Below are positions 46,601 to 58,370 of a stretch of DNA of 64,000 nucleotides, in pieces. The stretch spans positions 45,641,431 to 45,705,430 of the forward strand of contig CM048842.1 of NCBI GenBank assembly GCA_026545765.1, read 5' to 3'. The notes below the pieces were generated by a model. The model did no database searches. It had not been told where the DNA came from and worked only from the letters and a program-made list of their open reading frames with translations. This stretch comes from Plantago major. Taxonomy: Eukaryota > Streptophyta > Magnoliopsida > Lamiales > Plantaginaceae. The first letter of the stretch is position 1; each line of letters begins with the position of its first letter. The position numbers and the translations under genes were made by a program.

Positions 46601-47136
46601 CATATACCATCCTTTCTGAAAGATGTTTTGGGAAGCCCAACCACTAATTCTTTCTTGGCAAGTTTGTTCAGAGTTTTGAAGTTCAAGTGACTCATTCTCT
46701 TGTGCCATAACCAGTGCTCTTCCGTGTGACCAGATTGACTCACCATGAGACATTCTTCAGTTGTGGCAGAGGCCCAATCGGCAACATAAAGACTACCTTT
46801 TCGCCGAGCAACTAAGACTGTCTGCTTTGACTCATTGTCAATAAGTTTGCAGTATTTTGCTTTGACTTTTACAGTAAAACCTTTGTCTGCAAACTGGCTC
46901 ATTCTAAATAGATTATATTTCAAATCCTTAACATGTAATACGTCAGTGATTGTTAGAGATCCCAATTTGACGTTGCCAAATCCCAGAGAGGGATTTAATT
47001 CTCCTCCAGCAAACCTGATATCTGGTCCTGTATTGCAAGCTTTGTAATCGACCAGATTTGCTTTGTCTCCTGTCATGTGCTTTCCGCATCCACTATCAAA
47101 TAGCCATTGTGCTTTAGTCCAAGAAGCATTCTGCAC
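43645..47136 (-). pseudogene. S2 pol: protease, integrase, RT, RNase H
   Basis: Minus-strand Ty1/copia pol in order. Protease with WLFDSGCGKHMTGDK near 47100; GAG-pre-integrase zinc finger (HKRMSHLNF ... CFACQMGKQ); integrase core (LLHMDLF, VVVDDFSRFTWV) and its C-terminal part (KTPYEILICRPPNIKHLKVF, GVFLGYSMNSKAYRF). Then a linker; RT with [49 protein letters not shown] and VDDIIFGS; and RNase H (LYLTASRPDIQYAVGV, SDADYAGS, TSGTCQFLG, STTEAEYIAA, EDQLADIFTKP). Integrase before RT fixes it as Ty1/copia. It is a fossil, broken in several places. Confidence 0.92.
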
Positions 47137-47149
47137 ACAACAGGAAACA

Positions 47150-49665
47150 GGAGATTAGGTTCTCAAATTAATGGTAGAACCATCAGGACTAAACAATCTT
47201 CCAGTAGGAATCCATTTTTGAATGAATTTCCTTGGAACATTCTTTTGTCTGATAGGAACATAAGGAGGAATTCTAGTTGAATGATTATCATTATTAAGAA
47301 TTATTTTCTTCCTTGGTGTGTTCCTAGGTGCTCCATTTGGTGCTTTTAGATACCTGTCAGGTTTCTGAGTTTGCTTTTTAGCGAACTTAGCTTTCCTAAC
47401 CAGATTTCTTCTAGCCCTGGCATTCAGATTTTCAGTGGCTTGATTCAACTTCCACTTCTGATAATTGCTTTGAGCACATCTAGCCTTTAGCCATCGTTCT
47501 TGCTCCATTTTATATTCATGAGCAAGTTGTTTTCTGATGCCTTTATAGCCAATACCATTTCGAGCACTTGAAGCTATCTGAGATCTTTTCTCAGCAGCTT
47601 TGCTAGTCTCTGGTTGCTCTAATTTATTTCCAGAAAATGTGACATGGGAGAATTTGCCAGCTCCTGCAATTCTACCCTTTTGAGAGACATAGCATTGTGG
47701 GTGTTTACACTTTTCAGTGTCGTGTCACTTTTCAGAGACATGCCCAACTGTTTTCATTTTGACTTGTTTTTCCCACAAAGGTTTAGTCGCAACTGCCTTT
47801 CCTTTGTCAACAATCTTTGTCTTCTGACCGATACTATAGATTGCATGGGAACCATCTTGCTGAGTACTTACAAATGTTCTTCTTTCCTCACTCTTATTCA
47901 GAGTAGTAGAACAATTTGTCTGTGTATTCAGCCCAAGTCCTTTTTTTTCTGAAGGATCTCTTAAATAAGATTGTACTTCAGTAAGAGTGTGACTAGCTTT
48001 GGCATAAGATTGAAAAGATAATTCTTTATTTTTGAGTTCTTTGTTCTTAGAAAGAAGATCTTCACATTTCTTTAGCAGTTCAGCCATTACTTCTTTATGT
48101 GACTTTTCAGTCTCAGATATCTGAGCTTTGAGAAAGGCATTTCCGGCATCCTTTTTCTCATATATCTTAACTAGTTGAGAGTTTTCCTTTGCAAGAAAAT
48201 TATTTTCTTCTTCAAGATTTTCGGCTCTTGCTCGGATCATTAGAAATTCTCTTTCATAGATGTCAAGTTCTTTCCTGAGATTTTCTAGATCTTTTATTTC
48301 TTCTTCATCACTTTCATAAGTATAACAAGAATTATGTGTTACCTCATCAGCCATAAGACAAATTACAATGTTAGAGATGTCTGGACCGTCAATCTCAGCA
48401 ACTCCACACATTTCATTCTTCTTGAGGCCGTAGTCAATTACATCGTGAGTAACTCCACATAATTCTGGTGATGGTAAAGTTGAGTCATCTCAATCATCAT
48501 CTTCAGAGTCTGTCTCAACGTCTAGACCATCCAGTTGAGTTTGGATTTTCTTTCTTTCTTCAGTTAATAAAGCTTTTTGCTTCTTCTGAAGATTCTTCTA
48601 TCTTTCTTGTCACCTGTCTTTAGTTTGTTGAAGGCAGGACAATCCTTCTTGAAGTGACCAGGTTTCTGACAGTAGAAACATATATCGTTACCAATTTCTG
48701 CTTCCTCAGTACATGTTGCTTTCTGAGCTGGCTTGTTCAGCGAGCTTTGCATATTTTTGTACTGGTGATAGTTTGAGCCTAGATGCTTTTTCAGCTTCTC
48801 TTTGGCTTTTCTTCTCTCAATTTCTCGACTGACATATTTGCTCATTTGCTTTGCAGCAAAAGCATCCTCAGTCTCTTCCGTGCTTTTCTTCTTTTCAGAA
48901 GTTCCTTAAGTAACTAGAGCAACATTCTGCAACTTTTCAGTTGTTTGTTCTCTTTGAGTTGTCTCATAATCAACCGTAGCAAGATGAGAGAAGAGTTCCA
49001 CTTGAGTGATATTTGGCATTCCTTGGTTAAAATAAAAGAATTTAGTGTGCTCCCAGTTGTGGTTAAGACTTCTGACAATAGTCTTAATCTTTTCTGACAG
49101 GGAGTATCTGTTGCTTTCACCGAGTGCAGCCATATCGCTCATAAGAGTGGTAAATCTAAAATCAAGTTCTTCCAGAGTTTCAGTGGGTCCTTGTTTGAAT
49201 TTTTGAAATTTCAACTTGAGAACTTCGAACTTGTTTTCCTTGGTTTTCTCGATTCATGATTTCTTCAATCGATTGCAGTAACTTTCGCCGTTTAGCACCC
49301 CACGCTTTAATCGTATGTGCTCAGGTGTTGATCTGATGATGATGTTACGAGCTTGACAATCCAGACGATTTCTCTTGGCATCTTCCGATGTCCAGAGTTC
49401 TCTGGGTTTTGGTTCGTAAATAACTTGGCCAGTGGATCTCCCACTTGTTGACGCATCAGTTTGTGAAGACCCATCGCTTTGATCTCTATCTCTACCATTT
49501 GAAACCTCCATGACTTGCTTAAGCTGTTGAATGACTATCAGTCCATTCTTTATCACATCGATCATTTCGTCACTTATGGCTTCTAGGTGGAGCATCATGT
49601 TATTTTTCCATTTCTCGTAGATCTCTGGTTTGAGAATGGGTGCATCACTCAGAGACATACCTGCA
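47150..49665 (-). pseudogene. S2 gag
   Basis: Minus strand. The N-terminal Gag (MSLSDAPILKPEIYEKWKNN, near 49665) continues through a capsid-type domain (KFQKFKQGPTETLEELDFRF, SLSEKIKTIVRSL), a CCHC knuckle CFYCQKPGHFKKDC (near 48690) and the Sirevirus-typical stretch ICLMADEVTHNSCYTYES with a coiled coil (about 48380-48030). A basic part then leads to the protease. It packages the RNA. The region is fossil, with several breaks. Confidence 0.82.
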
Positions 49666-49761
49666 CACTTAACACACAAATTATATAGTCCTTGCAAAGG
49701 GACAAAGTTCCTACACCTATCTGGGGATCTAGGTTCAGTGCAGAAGGCTGGTGAACCTCCT

Positions 49762-49773
49762 GCTCTGATACCA
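49762..49773 (-). other. S2 primer-binding site (initiator tRNA-Met)
   Basis: TGGTATCAGAGC on the minus strand, two bases after the 5' LTR end: the standard Ty1/copia primer site. Confidence 0.92.
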
Positions 49774-49775
49774 CT

Positions 49776-51423
49776 TGTTGGTCCAGATAACGGCAAAGTA
49801 AAAGACTAGGGGGGGGGGGTGAATAGTCTTTTAAAACTTTTGTCGATAAAAACTATTTCTCAGATATCTGTGTAGATATCTGATACTTAGATTCAGCGCG
49901 CGGAAGACTTAAGATAGATAAGTGCAGAAACAATTAAAGTGTGTGTGTGTGTTGCTGAAATGTAAGTACAGAAAAGTAAATAACACATCAAATATAGTGG
50001 TATCTGGAGGTGGCGTAATCCTCCAACTAATCCACTTTGGTCTATCAGAGACCTAGAATTCACTAGATCAGATAATTGAGGTCACCTTACGATAATCCTA
50101 TTCTAAGATTCCTAAACAAATGGTTCCCAACCAAATGTTCCCCCTGAGTTGTTCCCCGGCTTTCTCAACCAAGTACTTCATGTACTCAGAAACCTTTTTG
50201 AGCTATTCCCTAGCTTCCGAAGCTAAGTACTTCCTGTGCTCAATAACCTTGGAGTTATTCCTTAGTTTCCCAAACTAAGTACTTCATGTACTCCACGCCA
50301 ATTATGGTGTTGGTTTTGGTTTGATTGTCAGGTGAGCTTCTTTATTAACTTTTCAGTTAATCAAATAGCTCTGTGAATCAAGTATACTTAATACACTTTT
50401 CAATGTATGGTATCTTGTTCTTTTACTGACCAAGTCTTAGATAAATGTTCAAGAGAATGAATCTCAGATACTTGATCTTTCGATTCAACTCTTTCACAGA
50501 TAGCAGTGCTTGTTTAGGATTAGGACACTTAGAACTTTAGTGCTACTTAAGTTCAAAAGCTTTGGTCGCAACAGTAAGCTTGAGGATAAGTAGTTTGCTT
50601 TGAGAGAGTAAGATATGTGTTCTGTGTGTGTTCAAAGGTTATCTGTGTATGTTCTCAAGCAATCTAAGTGTCGATATTTATAGATGAATTTTAATGCCGT
50701 TAAATAGTATCCGTTAGGCTCAAATTCAAACTATCGATATCTGTGTATAGTACTGTAGCGGATTTGTCTTCTTTTTCTGTAGCTACCATTTTGTACAGAC
50801 ATCTCTGTCCATGCATTTAATGCATTGTACTATACTTTTGTCCTGTAGTGTCAACGGAACTATGCTTTGTTATCAGAGACTAATATTATCAGATCTCTCT
50901 GAGTTTTTGCACGTCCTTATCTTCAACTTCAGATACCACTTTAATTGAAACAACTTTGTTTGCAATATATGTTTCTTTTTCAGAATTGTGGTTTAAGCTC
51001 AAGGTATCTGTGTGTAGATATCTTTGGACACTTTCCTTGTTTTTCAGATGTACCTTTTGATTTCTCAGATATCTCTTGTGACACAGTTTGTTAATAAACC
51101 ATTCGTGTCTTCAAGATATCTGGCCAAGGTATCTGTAAAACTATTTCAGTAATCTTGTGCAGTCTTCAAATCTTCAATGTCGTTGAATCTGTTCTGCTTG
51201 GATGTCTTCTTCTTGGTCTTCTTCATAAAATAAAAATTACATTTTGAGACCTAACATCCTATACAAGATTAGCTAGTCTATCATACTAAGTGAGTTTCCT
51301 CTTTTACAATGTTCAAGTGAACCAAGAGTACTAATCACCTTTCTGAACTAAGATAAGTCATCATGTTGCTGATCAAAATCTAAACAGATATTCCTTACAA
51401 AATATCTAACAAATTTCCTAACA
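49776..51423 (-). repeat. S2 5' LTR
   Basis: 1648 bp, plus-strand tgttggtccag ... tttcctaaca, followed by the target duplication gttat. G run at 49809-49818, shorter than in the 3' LTR. Confidence 0.95.
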
Positions 51424-53342
51424 GTTATCATTATCACTACTATAAATACTATAGATTGATTCATCATCCGAATCGTTTATGTCTAAAGGTTCTATTTTAT
51501 ATTCTCCTAGCTGTTCTACCAAGTTACTTCTTTCTGCGTTTTTATTCTTATTAGGACATTTATTTGCTAAATGTTTTTGATCTCCACATATAAAACATCT
51601 ACATTTTCTAGTCTGAGGTTTTTTAACAGATCTGTTACCTTTATATGGTTTAAATTCTTTCCTATACGTTGTACTTTTTCATAGATTCTTTTTAGGTGTA
51701 CTATATTGACCATATGCTTGTGGTGTATAAATAGTTGTTTTGCAAAACGCATAAGCATTCTTTTTTAACTGTTCTTGTAAAGTTACTTCTTTACATTTAT
51801 CTTCTAGTATAGTAAATGTATAAGTGATTCTAGGTCCAATTCCTAAATTTTTTCTTTCACTAAACTGTTGTTTCCATGATTCATGAATATTTTTTCCTAA
51901 ATCACCTGGTAATTTAATAAAATATTTATCACATAAATCATCATTCATAGCTTGTCCTGTTCGAGATAATAATCTAGTAAAGTCTATTGTAAATTCATTT
52001 ATGTATCTCATATCTGCTATACTTAATTGTTCTAAATTTCTAATAGATGTATCTTGTATAAGAGTAGTATTTTTTGCTGGGTCTACTCCTAGTATTAGTG
52101 TTCTAATTTGGCTGGTGAAGTTATATGGGTTATCACCTATAGCTTTAAGTCTGTTTATTTCATCTGGGTCTTGGGCTTTCTTGCTTTGCCATATGCCTAA
52201 GGCTATTGGACCTAATGTGGTTTCTAAATAAGAAAACATGTCCATACTATCTCATTTATTTGTTTCCCATAATCTCACCACTGTTTGTTCCCATACCAAT
52301 ATCTCATCTCCCCAGAGTTGTGGTTTTTGTTTTTCTAATAATAACATATTTCCGCTATAAAGATTCCCTAATGGTAATCTAGGTCCTTGACTAACATATT
52401 TTGATTCTCCTGTATAATGTTGTGATGGAGGAGTCCATTTTTCTCTTCCTATGGTTTACTCTATACTTGTTCCTGGTTCTGTCCATTCTATTTTAGCTCT
52501 TTTTCTTATGTTTACCATATCTTGATCCATAAAAGCTTTTTTTTGTTTATAAAAATCAGAAATCATTGTTTTACCTTGTTGTATATCTTCTACTAGGGGT
52601 AAATTATAAAATTCTTGTAATTTACTATAACTTTCTTCATAAGTCCATCCTAATTCTGTAATGCAGTCTATTATCATATCATCTAATTCTTCTTGAATGT
52701 TTAACTCAGTGAATTTTTTATTAATAATATCATCAAATGTTTTAGTAGTTTCTTCAATTTTAAACCCTGTTGAAGGTTCTTCTTCTAAATAATCAATTAT
52801 ACTAAAATCATATTCTTCTTGTCCAAATTCATCGAATCCAATTATTATTTTTTCATCAATCTCTTCAGTATCTGTGTCATATATAGGATCTGTATCATAT
52901 TCTATATTCATAAAACTATACTCTGTCTCAGTTTCATTTTCTTCATTCGGTTGATTTTCTTTTTTAAAATCTACAAATCTTAAGCTTTGTATCCCTTTAG
53001 CATCTTCATAAATGTAACTCTTTTTAGGTTCTAATATTGTACTACTTGATTCTTGTAAATCTTCTATTGACCATTCAAGTCCTGCTAACTCTTCTGGATC
53101 TATTTTTATTGATTTCAAAGCAATTGTATTAACAACTCCATCAATATTGACTTTATATTTCATTCCTGACCTGTTACTAGCTTTTCCTAGTGTTCCTATA
53201 CTTATTACAATATTATTTCCTTCATAATTTTCAAATACTTTTGCTTGTAGTGAAATTTTTATATTTTTTAAATCTTTTATGTCTTTTAAGATCCCTGGTG
53301 TACAATAAAATAAGGCAGTGTTTTGACTTAAATCTATTTCCT
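51424..53342 (-). pseudogene. EPRV unit B: first zinc knuckle, coat protein, acidic linker, part of movement protein
   Basis: The viral sequence resumes after S2. Minus strand: the first zinc-knuckle region (51424-51660), coat protein (51679-52390, with ETTLGPIALGIWQSKK and DKYFIKLPGDLGKNI), the Glu/Asp-rich linker (52456-53050) and movement-protein sequence (NIVISIGTLGKAS, KIDLSQNTALFYCTPG) up to the D insertion at 53343. It is very similar to 21480-23400 of unit A. Broken in a few places. Confidence 0.85.
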
Positions 53343-54093
53343 TGTCACGACCCAAAACCAAATCGCTTTGGCGCGACCGGCCGTCTATCATGAGATGGGC
53401 TCACGCCAAAACGAAGCCTAACTTTAATCCTTAAGATACATAAATATCTCAGAGTGGTACAACAGAGCATCTAAATATCCATTAAGTTCTCACAACAATT
53501 ACGAATCTCCAGTACATAACAATTTCAGTAGTACAAATCGTCTACTACACTACAAACCTCAGGGTACGCAACTACTACTAAAAGTCTTCACAAAATCCAG
53601 CATTCGTCTACCATCTCCACTCCAAAGAATCTCCGTCCGAATCACTTACTAAATATCTAAAAAAAAAACTATAAGGGTGAGCTCCTGGCACTTTTACCCG
53701 GATCAACTACATATGAAAACTTTACATACATATACATTCCATTTTTATATCAAACATAGTCGAAAATCATTTTGCATGGAACACATGTCACAATACACTA
53801 TTCACATTTAGCTCGAATCAAATATACACTATGGCCACACAAACCGTGGTGCCACATAGGCCGGCTTTCACATAACATATCCCCTAACACAATAGGGGCC
53901 CACACACATAACACTGGGAGTACTACAAAGCACGACAATCCCTCGAAAGGGTCCACACACTTCATAGGCATATCGATGAGCATAAACGTACGTACACATA
54001 ATCAATGCTTTCACAAAATAGCTTTCACAAATCGCGCACACAGACAAAACATTTATGGGATATACATACTTGATCCTTTTTTTTTTTTAATAG

Positions 54094-54837
54094 TGTTGAG
54101 GGTAAAAGTCCCCCAACCACTTAATGAATTTCCCATGCTTTCCTTTACTCTAAGTACCTAGACCACCTTTGAGTAAGAACCACCTTGCTTGTAAGAACCA
54201 AAGAGTAATAGCCCATAAGAACCGTCGTACTGGTAAGAGGCGAAGCGTAAGGACCGTCGTACTGGTAAGAGGCGATGCGTAAGGAACTGCACAAGTGACT
54301 TGGAGGGGGGGTTAGGACCCGGTTTGCTAAGTGTCAGACCGGACTGAGACTTTACTCAAGAGAGACTGAAGATCTACTCTGTATAATAGTGGAGAAGTTA
54401 AGAGTCTCAGAAGAGGATATATAAATATTTATAGGTTTCCCTTGAGAAAGGGAGGGCTCACAAGATCGCGCCAAGTGTCTGTCCCAGATTGTGCCAACAA
54501 TGCTCTAGGCCCATGGCCCAATAGGTTGGTTGGGCTAGGACATCCCGCTTAGGACTGTAGTCCGATAGAGCGGTTATGACGTCACGCTTAGGACTGTAGT
54601 CCGATAGAGCGGTTAGGACGTCCCGCTTAGGACTGTAGTCTGATAGAGCGGTTAGGACGTCCCGCTTAGGACTGTAGTCCGATAGAGCGGTTAAGACGAC
54701 ACGCTTAGGACTGTAGTCCGATAGAGCAGTTAGGACTTCCCGCTTAGGACTGTAGTCCGATAGAGCGGTTAGGACATCACGCTTAGGACTGTAGTCCGAT
54801 AGAGCGGTTAGGACGTCACGCTTAGGACGGTTAGGAC
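54094..54837 (-). repeat. C left end: LTR in inverted orientation
   Basis: The first bases tgttgagggtaaaagtcccccaa are the reverse complement of the LTR 3' end (...ttttcccctcaaca at 62207). The segment then reads backward through U5, R, the TATA region and into the 39-bp repeat array. At about 54837 it switches to forward LTR sequence (acttggcgcg...). It is more divergent from the two forward LTR parts (roughly 10%, with small internal duplications) than they are from each other. Confidence 0.8.
54545..54836 (-). repeat. 39-bp tandem repeats in the inverted LTR of C
   Basis: About seven copies of a 39-bp unit (cgcttaggactgtagtccga... agcggttaggacgtcc). Each contains the small hairpin GGACTGTAGTCC. 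The same units, in the opposite orientation, lie in the 3' LTR at 61584-61770 (about four full copies plus partial ones). They are in U3, where repeats can act as enhancers; that role is not shown. Confidence 0.8.
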
Positions 54838-55213
54838 ACTTGGCGCGATCTTGTGAGCCCTCCCTTTCTCAAGGGAAACCTATAAATATGCATATATTCT
54901 CACAATGCAAAGTGAGGGAAGTCTTCTTCCTAGACTCTTACCTTCTCCACTATTATACAGAATAGATCTTCAGTCTCTCTTGAGTAAAGTCTCAGTCCGG
55001 TTTGACACTTAGCAAACCGGGTCCTAACCCCCCCTCCAAGTCACTTGTGCAGGTCCTTACGCATCGCCTCTTACCAGTACGACGGTTCTTACGGACTCTT
55101 ACTCTTTGGTTCTTACAAGCAAGGTGGTTCTTTTTCAATGGTGGTCTAGGTACTTAGAGTGGAGGAAAGCAAGGAAAAATCATTAAGTGGTTGGGGGACT
55201 TTTCCCCTCAACA
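54838..55213 (+). repeat. C 5' LTR, forward part
   Basis: Forward LTR sequence from acttggcgcgatc through a TATA box (CTATAAATATG near 54888) to ...cccctcaaca at 55213. It matches 61829-62207 with only a handful of differences. The U3 repeats are not in this forward part. Confidence 0.8.
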
Positions 55214-55216
55214 TTT

Positions 55217-55232
55217 TGGCGCTGTCTGTGGG
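55217..55232 (+). other. C primer-binding site
   Basis: TGGCGCTGTCTGTGGG, a few bases after the LTR end and one base different from the T1 site. Confidence 0.75.
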
Positions 55233-55264
55233 AATCTTTACAAAAAGTTCCGTTCTCTTCAGTA

Positions 55265-55740
55265 ATGGGAAGAACAAGAAGGTCCGTAAGAAGCAACACT
55301 ACTGCGGTTGGGACGCCTTCCCCAAGGCAAAGAGGCAGACCACCCACTCGGAGGGGAAGAGTGGCAAGATCCACTTCAAGAAACACAGTGGACTATCCAA
55401 GTGATGGTCGCACTGCTAGTCTTTGTTTAGAAGAGGAAAGAGCCGCTAATCCTTCAATAAGAACTCAAGCATTCGGAGTTGAAGGACAAGTTCCTCCGCC
55501 AGGAACACATAGTCCTCCTCCCGAAAGAAACTTCACTCTTCCAAACGGGCATGTTATTCGCCCAAGTGAGTTAGGCACGAGCGAGAACCAGTTTGGTAAA
55601 AAATGGTAAAGGCTCATGAGAAATACTACGGTGATACTTGTCCCGAGGCTCATCTGACTAAGTATGAGAGCCGGCTGGAGTTCAATGGTCTGAATTATAA
55701 CATGAAGGCTTTTACCTTCTCAACCACTCTTTTCCGATGA
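55265..55740 (+). pseudogene. C gag remnant
   Basis: Starts MGRTRRSVRSNTTAVG, followed by the same Pro/Arg-rich pattern as T1 and T2 gag (RGRPPTRRGR, YPSDGRTAS, FTLPNGHVIRPSELG). Traces of the capsid domain follow (YYGDTCPEAHLTKYESRLEF). The rest of gag and all of pol are absent. It is a broken fossil. Confidence 0.7.
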
Positions 55741-55919
55741 CACCATCAAGTCTTAGGAGGACATCATCACGCTCTTCCTAAAAAGGCTTGAGAAGGCAAA
55801 AGAAGGTGAGGTCAGTGGAGCACTTAACAAAAATCATCTAAGGAAGGCAAGATAGGACCACACCCTAGGGACAATGCTCGGACCACGTCCTAAGCACCAT
55901 ATCCTAGGCTCCCTAAGGC
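55741..55919. other. C spacer between gag remnant and minisatellites
   Basis: No gene or clear repeat; GGACCA words begin to appear toward the array. Confidence 0.5.
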
Positions 55920-57290
55920 CGGATGAGGTCCTCAGCATCTCCTCGAAGTCGGTCCTCACCGTTGCTTCGGACCTGGTCCTCACCGTCGCTTCGGACCCGG
56001 TCCTCACCGTCGCCTCGGACCCGGTCCTCACCTTCTGCTCTTAGTTGGTCCTCACCGTCGCCTCGGACTTGGTCCTCACCGTCGCCTCGGACTTGGTCCT
56101 CACCGTCTGCTCGGACTTGGTTCTCACCGTCTGCTCAGAGTCGGTCCTTACCATCTCCTCGGAGTCGTTCCTCACTGTTGCCTCGGACTTAGTCCTCACC
56201 GTCAACTCGGACCCGGTGCTCACCGCTGTCTCGGAGTCGGTCCTTACCATCTCCTCGAATTCGGTCCTCACCGTCACCTCGGAGTTGGTGCTTACCATCT
56301 CCTCGGAGCAGGTCCTCACCGCCGTCTCGGAGTTTATCCTTACCATCTCCTCGGAGCAGGTCCTCACCATCTCCTCACAGTCGGTCCTCACCGTCAACTC
56401 GGACCCGGTGCTCACCGCCGTCTCGGAGTCGGTCCTTACCATCTCCTCGAAGTCGGTCCTCACTGTCAACTCGGACCCGGTCCTCACTGTCGCCTCGGAC
56501 CCGGTCCTCATCGTCGCCTCAGAGTTAGTTCTCACCATCTCCTCGGAGTTGGTCCTCACCGTCTCCTCAGAGACGGTCCTCATCGTCGCCTCGGACTTGG
56601 TCCTCACCATCTCCTCGGAGTTGGTCCTCACCGTCGCTTCGGACCCAGTCCGAGGCGAGCCTCGGACTTGGTACTCACCATCTCCTCGGAGTTGGTCCTC
56701 ACCGTCGCTTCGGACCCAGTCCTCACCGTCGCCTCGGAGTTGGTTCTCACCATCTCCGCGAAGTTGGTCCTCACCGTCGCTTCGGACTCGGTCCTCTCCG
56801 TCGCTTCGGACTCGGTCCTCACCCTCTCCTCGGAGTCGGTCCTCACCGTCACCTCGGAGTCGGTCCTCACCGTCGCCTCGGACTTGGTCCTCACCGTTGC
56901 CTCGGACCTGGTTCTTACCACCTCCTCGGAGCAGGTCCTCATCGTCGCCTCGGACTTGGTTCTCACCATCTTCTCGTAGTTGGTCCTCACCATCTCCTCG
57001 AAGTTGGTCCTCACCGTCGCTTCGGACTCGGTTCTTACCACCTCCTCGGAGCAGGTCCTCATCGTCACCTCGGACTTGGTCCTCACCGTCACCTCGGACC
57101 TGGTTCATACCACCTAGTCGGAGCGGGTCCTCATTGTCGCTGCGGAGTTGGTCCTCACCATCTCCTCGGAGCAGGTTCTCACCGTGGTCTCGGACCATGT
57201 TCTTACCATGTCCTTGGACCCGGTTCTTACCATCTCCTTGGATCAGTTTCTCACCATATCCTCGGAGCGGGTCCTTGACCATGTCTTAGA
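55920..57290. repeat. 24-bp minisatellite in element C
   Basis: About 57 imperfect copies of a 24-bp unit of the form tcggacttggtcctcaccgt(cgcc). Because 24 is a multiple of three and the unit carries few stops, frames stay open for more than 400 codons on both strands (56041-57282 minus, 56045-57289 plus). They would encode 8-residue repeats such as LRGDGEDQ (minus) or VLTVASDL (plus). Variation between units is mostly at a few positions (GAC/GAG, GTCGCC/ATCTCC). I take it as repeat DNA, not a gene. Tat-lineage elements are known to carry hypervariable tandem repeats in this region. Confidence 0.85.
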
Positions 57291-57930
57291 GATCGCGTCC
57301 TAAGCCTTCTACCGCCAAAGTGGCTAGGACTGTCTCCAATGCCAAAGTAGCCAGGACAAGTCTCCTACCACCAGAGTGGCTAGGACAAGCATCTTACACC
57401 TTTAGCTGCACAAGCAAAAGTGAGGCCAACTCCATAAGCTTAAAAGCTAGGAGATACTTTCAAAGGTTGGGATTTGTTTATTTCGAATCCCGATCTCGAT
57501 TTTCGCTGGCTTCTCTTAAAACGGAGAACCAAAAACAATGCTCTACAGTTTTCGATGAAAAAGTAAGTACTCTAACTTAGCTTGAAATCATCATTTACCA
57601 TACATTGCATCATTCATTCATTCATTCATTCATTCATTGATTCATTCATTCATCCATTCATTCATCATGCACGCACACATAATTTATCGATGCTTCATTT
57701 ACTATAAGCGTGCATGATTCGTCAAGGACATGTTTACAATTAATAAGGGGGTCCGACACCCACTAAATTATATAAGTCCGAACGCCTCGGCATAAGTACT
57801 TCAATATAAGCCCGACAGTCTCGGCATAAGTACTTCAATATAAGCCCGACAGTCTCGTCATAAGTACTTCAATATAAGCCCGACAGTCTCGGCATAAGTA
57901 CTTCAATATAAGCCCGACCGTCTCGGCATA
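57291..57930. repeat. Mixed short repeats in element C: 29-bp, (ATTC)n and 34-bp arrays
   Basis: Three copies of a unit of about 29 bp around gtggctaggac (57305-57390), an (ATTC)n microsatellite (57610-57665), and about four copies of a 34-bp unit ataagtacttcaatataagc... (57772-57930). The sequence between them (57400-57600) shows no recognisable gene. Confidence 0.75.
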
Positions 57931-58370
57931 ACACGGACTCTCGTCCGTTCGGATGCACTCCTTAGGACCATCCCGAAAAGCCAGTTGTCATAAAAAGATA
58001 ACACCCCATCCCTCTTACGGATGGATGAGTTATCCACGCACACGGACTCTCATCTGATCGGATGTCCTCCTTCGGACCATCCCGAAAAACCGGTCATCAT
58101 AAAAAAGATAACACCCCATCCCTCTTACGGATGGATGAGTTATCCACGCACATGGACTCTCGTCTGTTCGGATGTCCTCCTTCGGACCATCCCGAAAAAA
58201 CGGTCATCATAAAAAAGATAAACACCCCATCCCTCTTACGGATGGATGAGTTATCCACTCACACGAACTCTCGACCATTTGGACGACCTCTATTGGACCA
58301 TCCATCAACACGTAGTTTTGGAGATCACAAGCCATCGCTCTTACTGATGGATAAGTTGTCCAAAGACATC
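57931..58370. repeat. About 110-bp tandem repeats in element C
   Basis: Four successive copies starting near 57931, 58038, 58149 and 58260 (periods 107, 111, 111), each with cggactctcg, accatcccgaaaa and acggatggatgagttatcc. The last copy is more diverged. Confidence 0.8.

Larger units (their letters stand above)
34994..51423 (-). mobile_element. Sirevirus (Ty1/copia) copy S2, full-length-sized
   Basis: A 16.4-kb minus-strand Ty1/copia element: 5' LTR 49776-51423, tRNA-Met primer site, gag with CCHC knuckle, protease, integrase, RT, RNase H, a long extra region after pol, PPT and 3' LTR 34994-36649. The target duplication gttat is perfect (34989-34993 and 51424-51428). Order PR-IN-RT-RH, large size, long LTRs and a post-pol envelope-like region point to Sirevirus. 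LTRs differ by roughly 2 to 3% by eye, suggesting about 1 million years. All parts are present, but the coding region is broken in about ten places. It is inserted in the cysteine-rich region of EPRV unit B. Confidence 0.95.

Noticed and set aside
49762-49773. tRNA-Met gene
   Set aside because: Only a 12-base match to the tRNA 3' end next to an LTR; it is a primer site, not a gene. The same holds for 16734, 31969 and 63323.
53772-54161. Plus-strand frame of 129 codons
   Set aside because: It crosses the D/C junction and a poly-T stretch; it has no motif and cannot predate the insertion.
54545-54836. CRISPR-like array of regular repeats
   Set aside because: The 39-bp units are contiguous with no spacers, lie in an LTR and are in a plant genome.
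54094-54837. An independent solo LTR of another C-family copy lying beside C
   Set aside because: A solo LTR would have its own duplication on its right side; instead aatag is found only outside the whole composite. Not excluded until an empty site is seen.
56041-57289. Two overlapping frames of over 400 residues, one on each strand
   Set aside because: Both follow directly from a 24-bp tandem repeat without stops; neither has a promoter, a domain or support outside the array.
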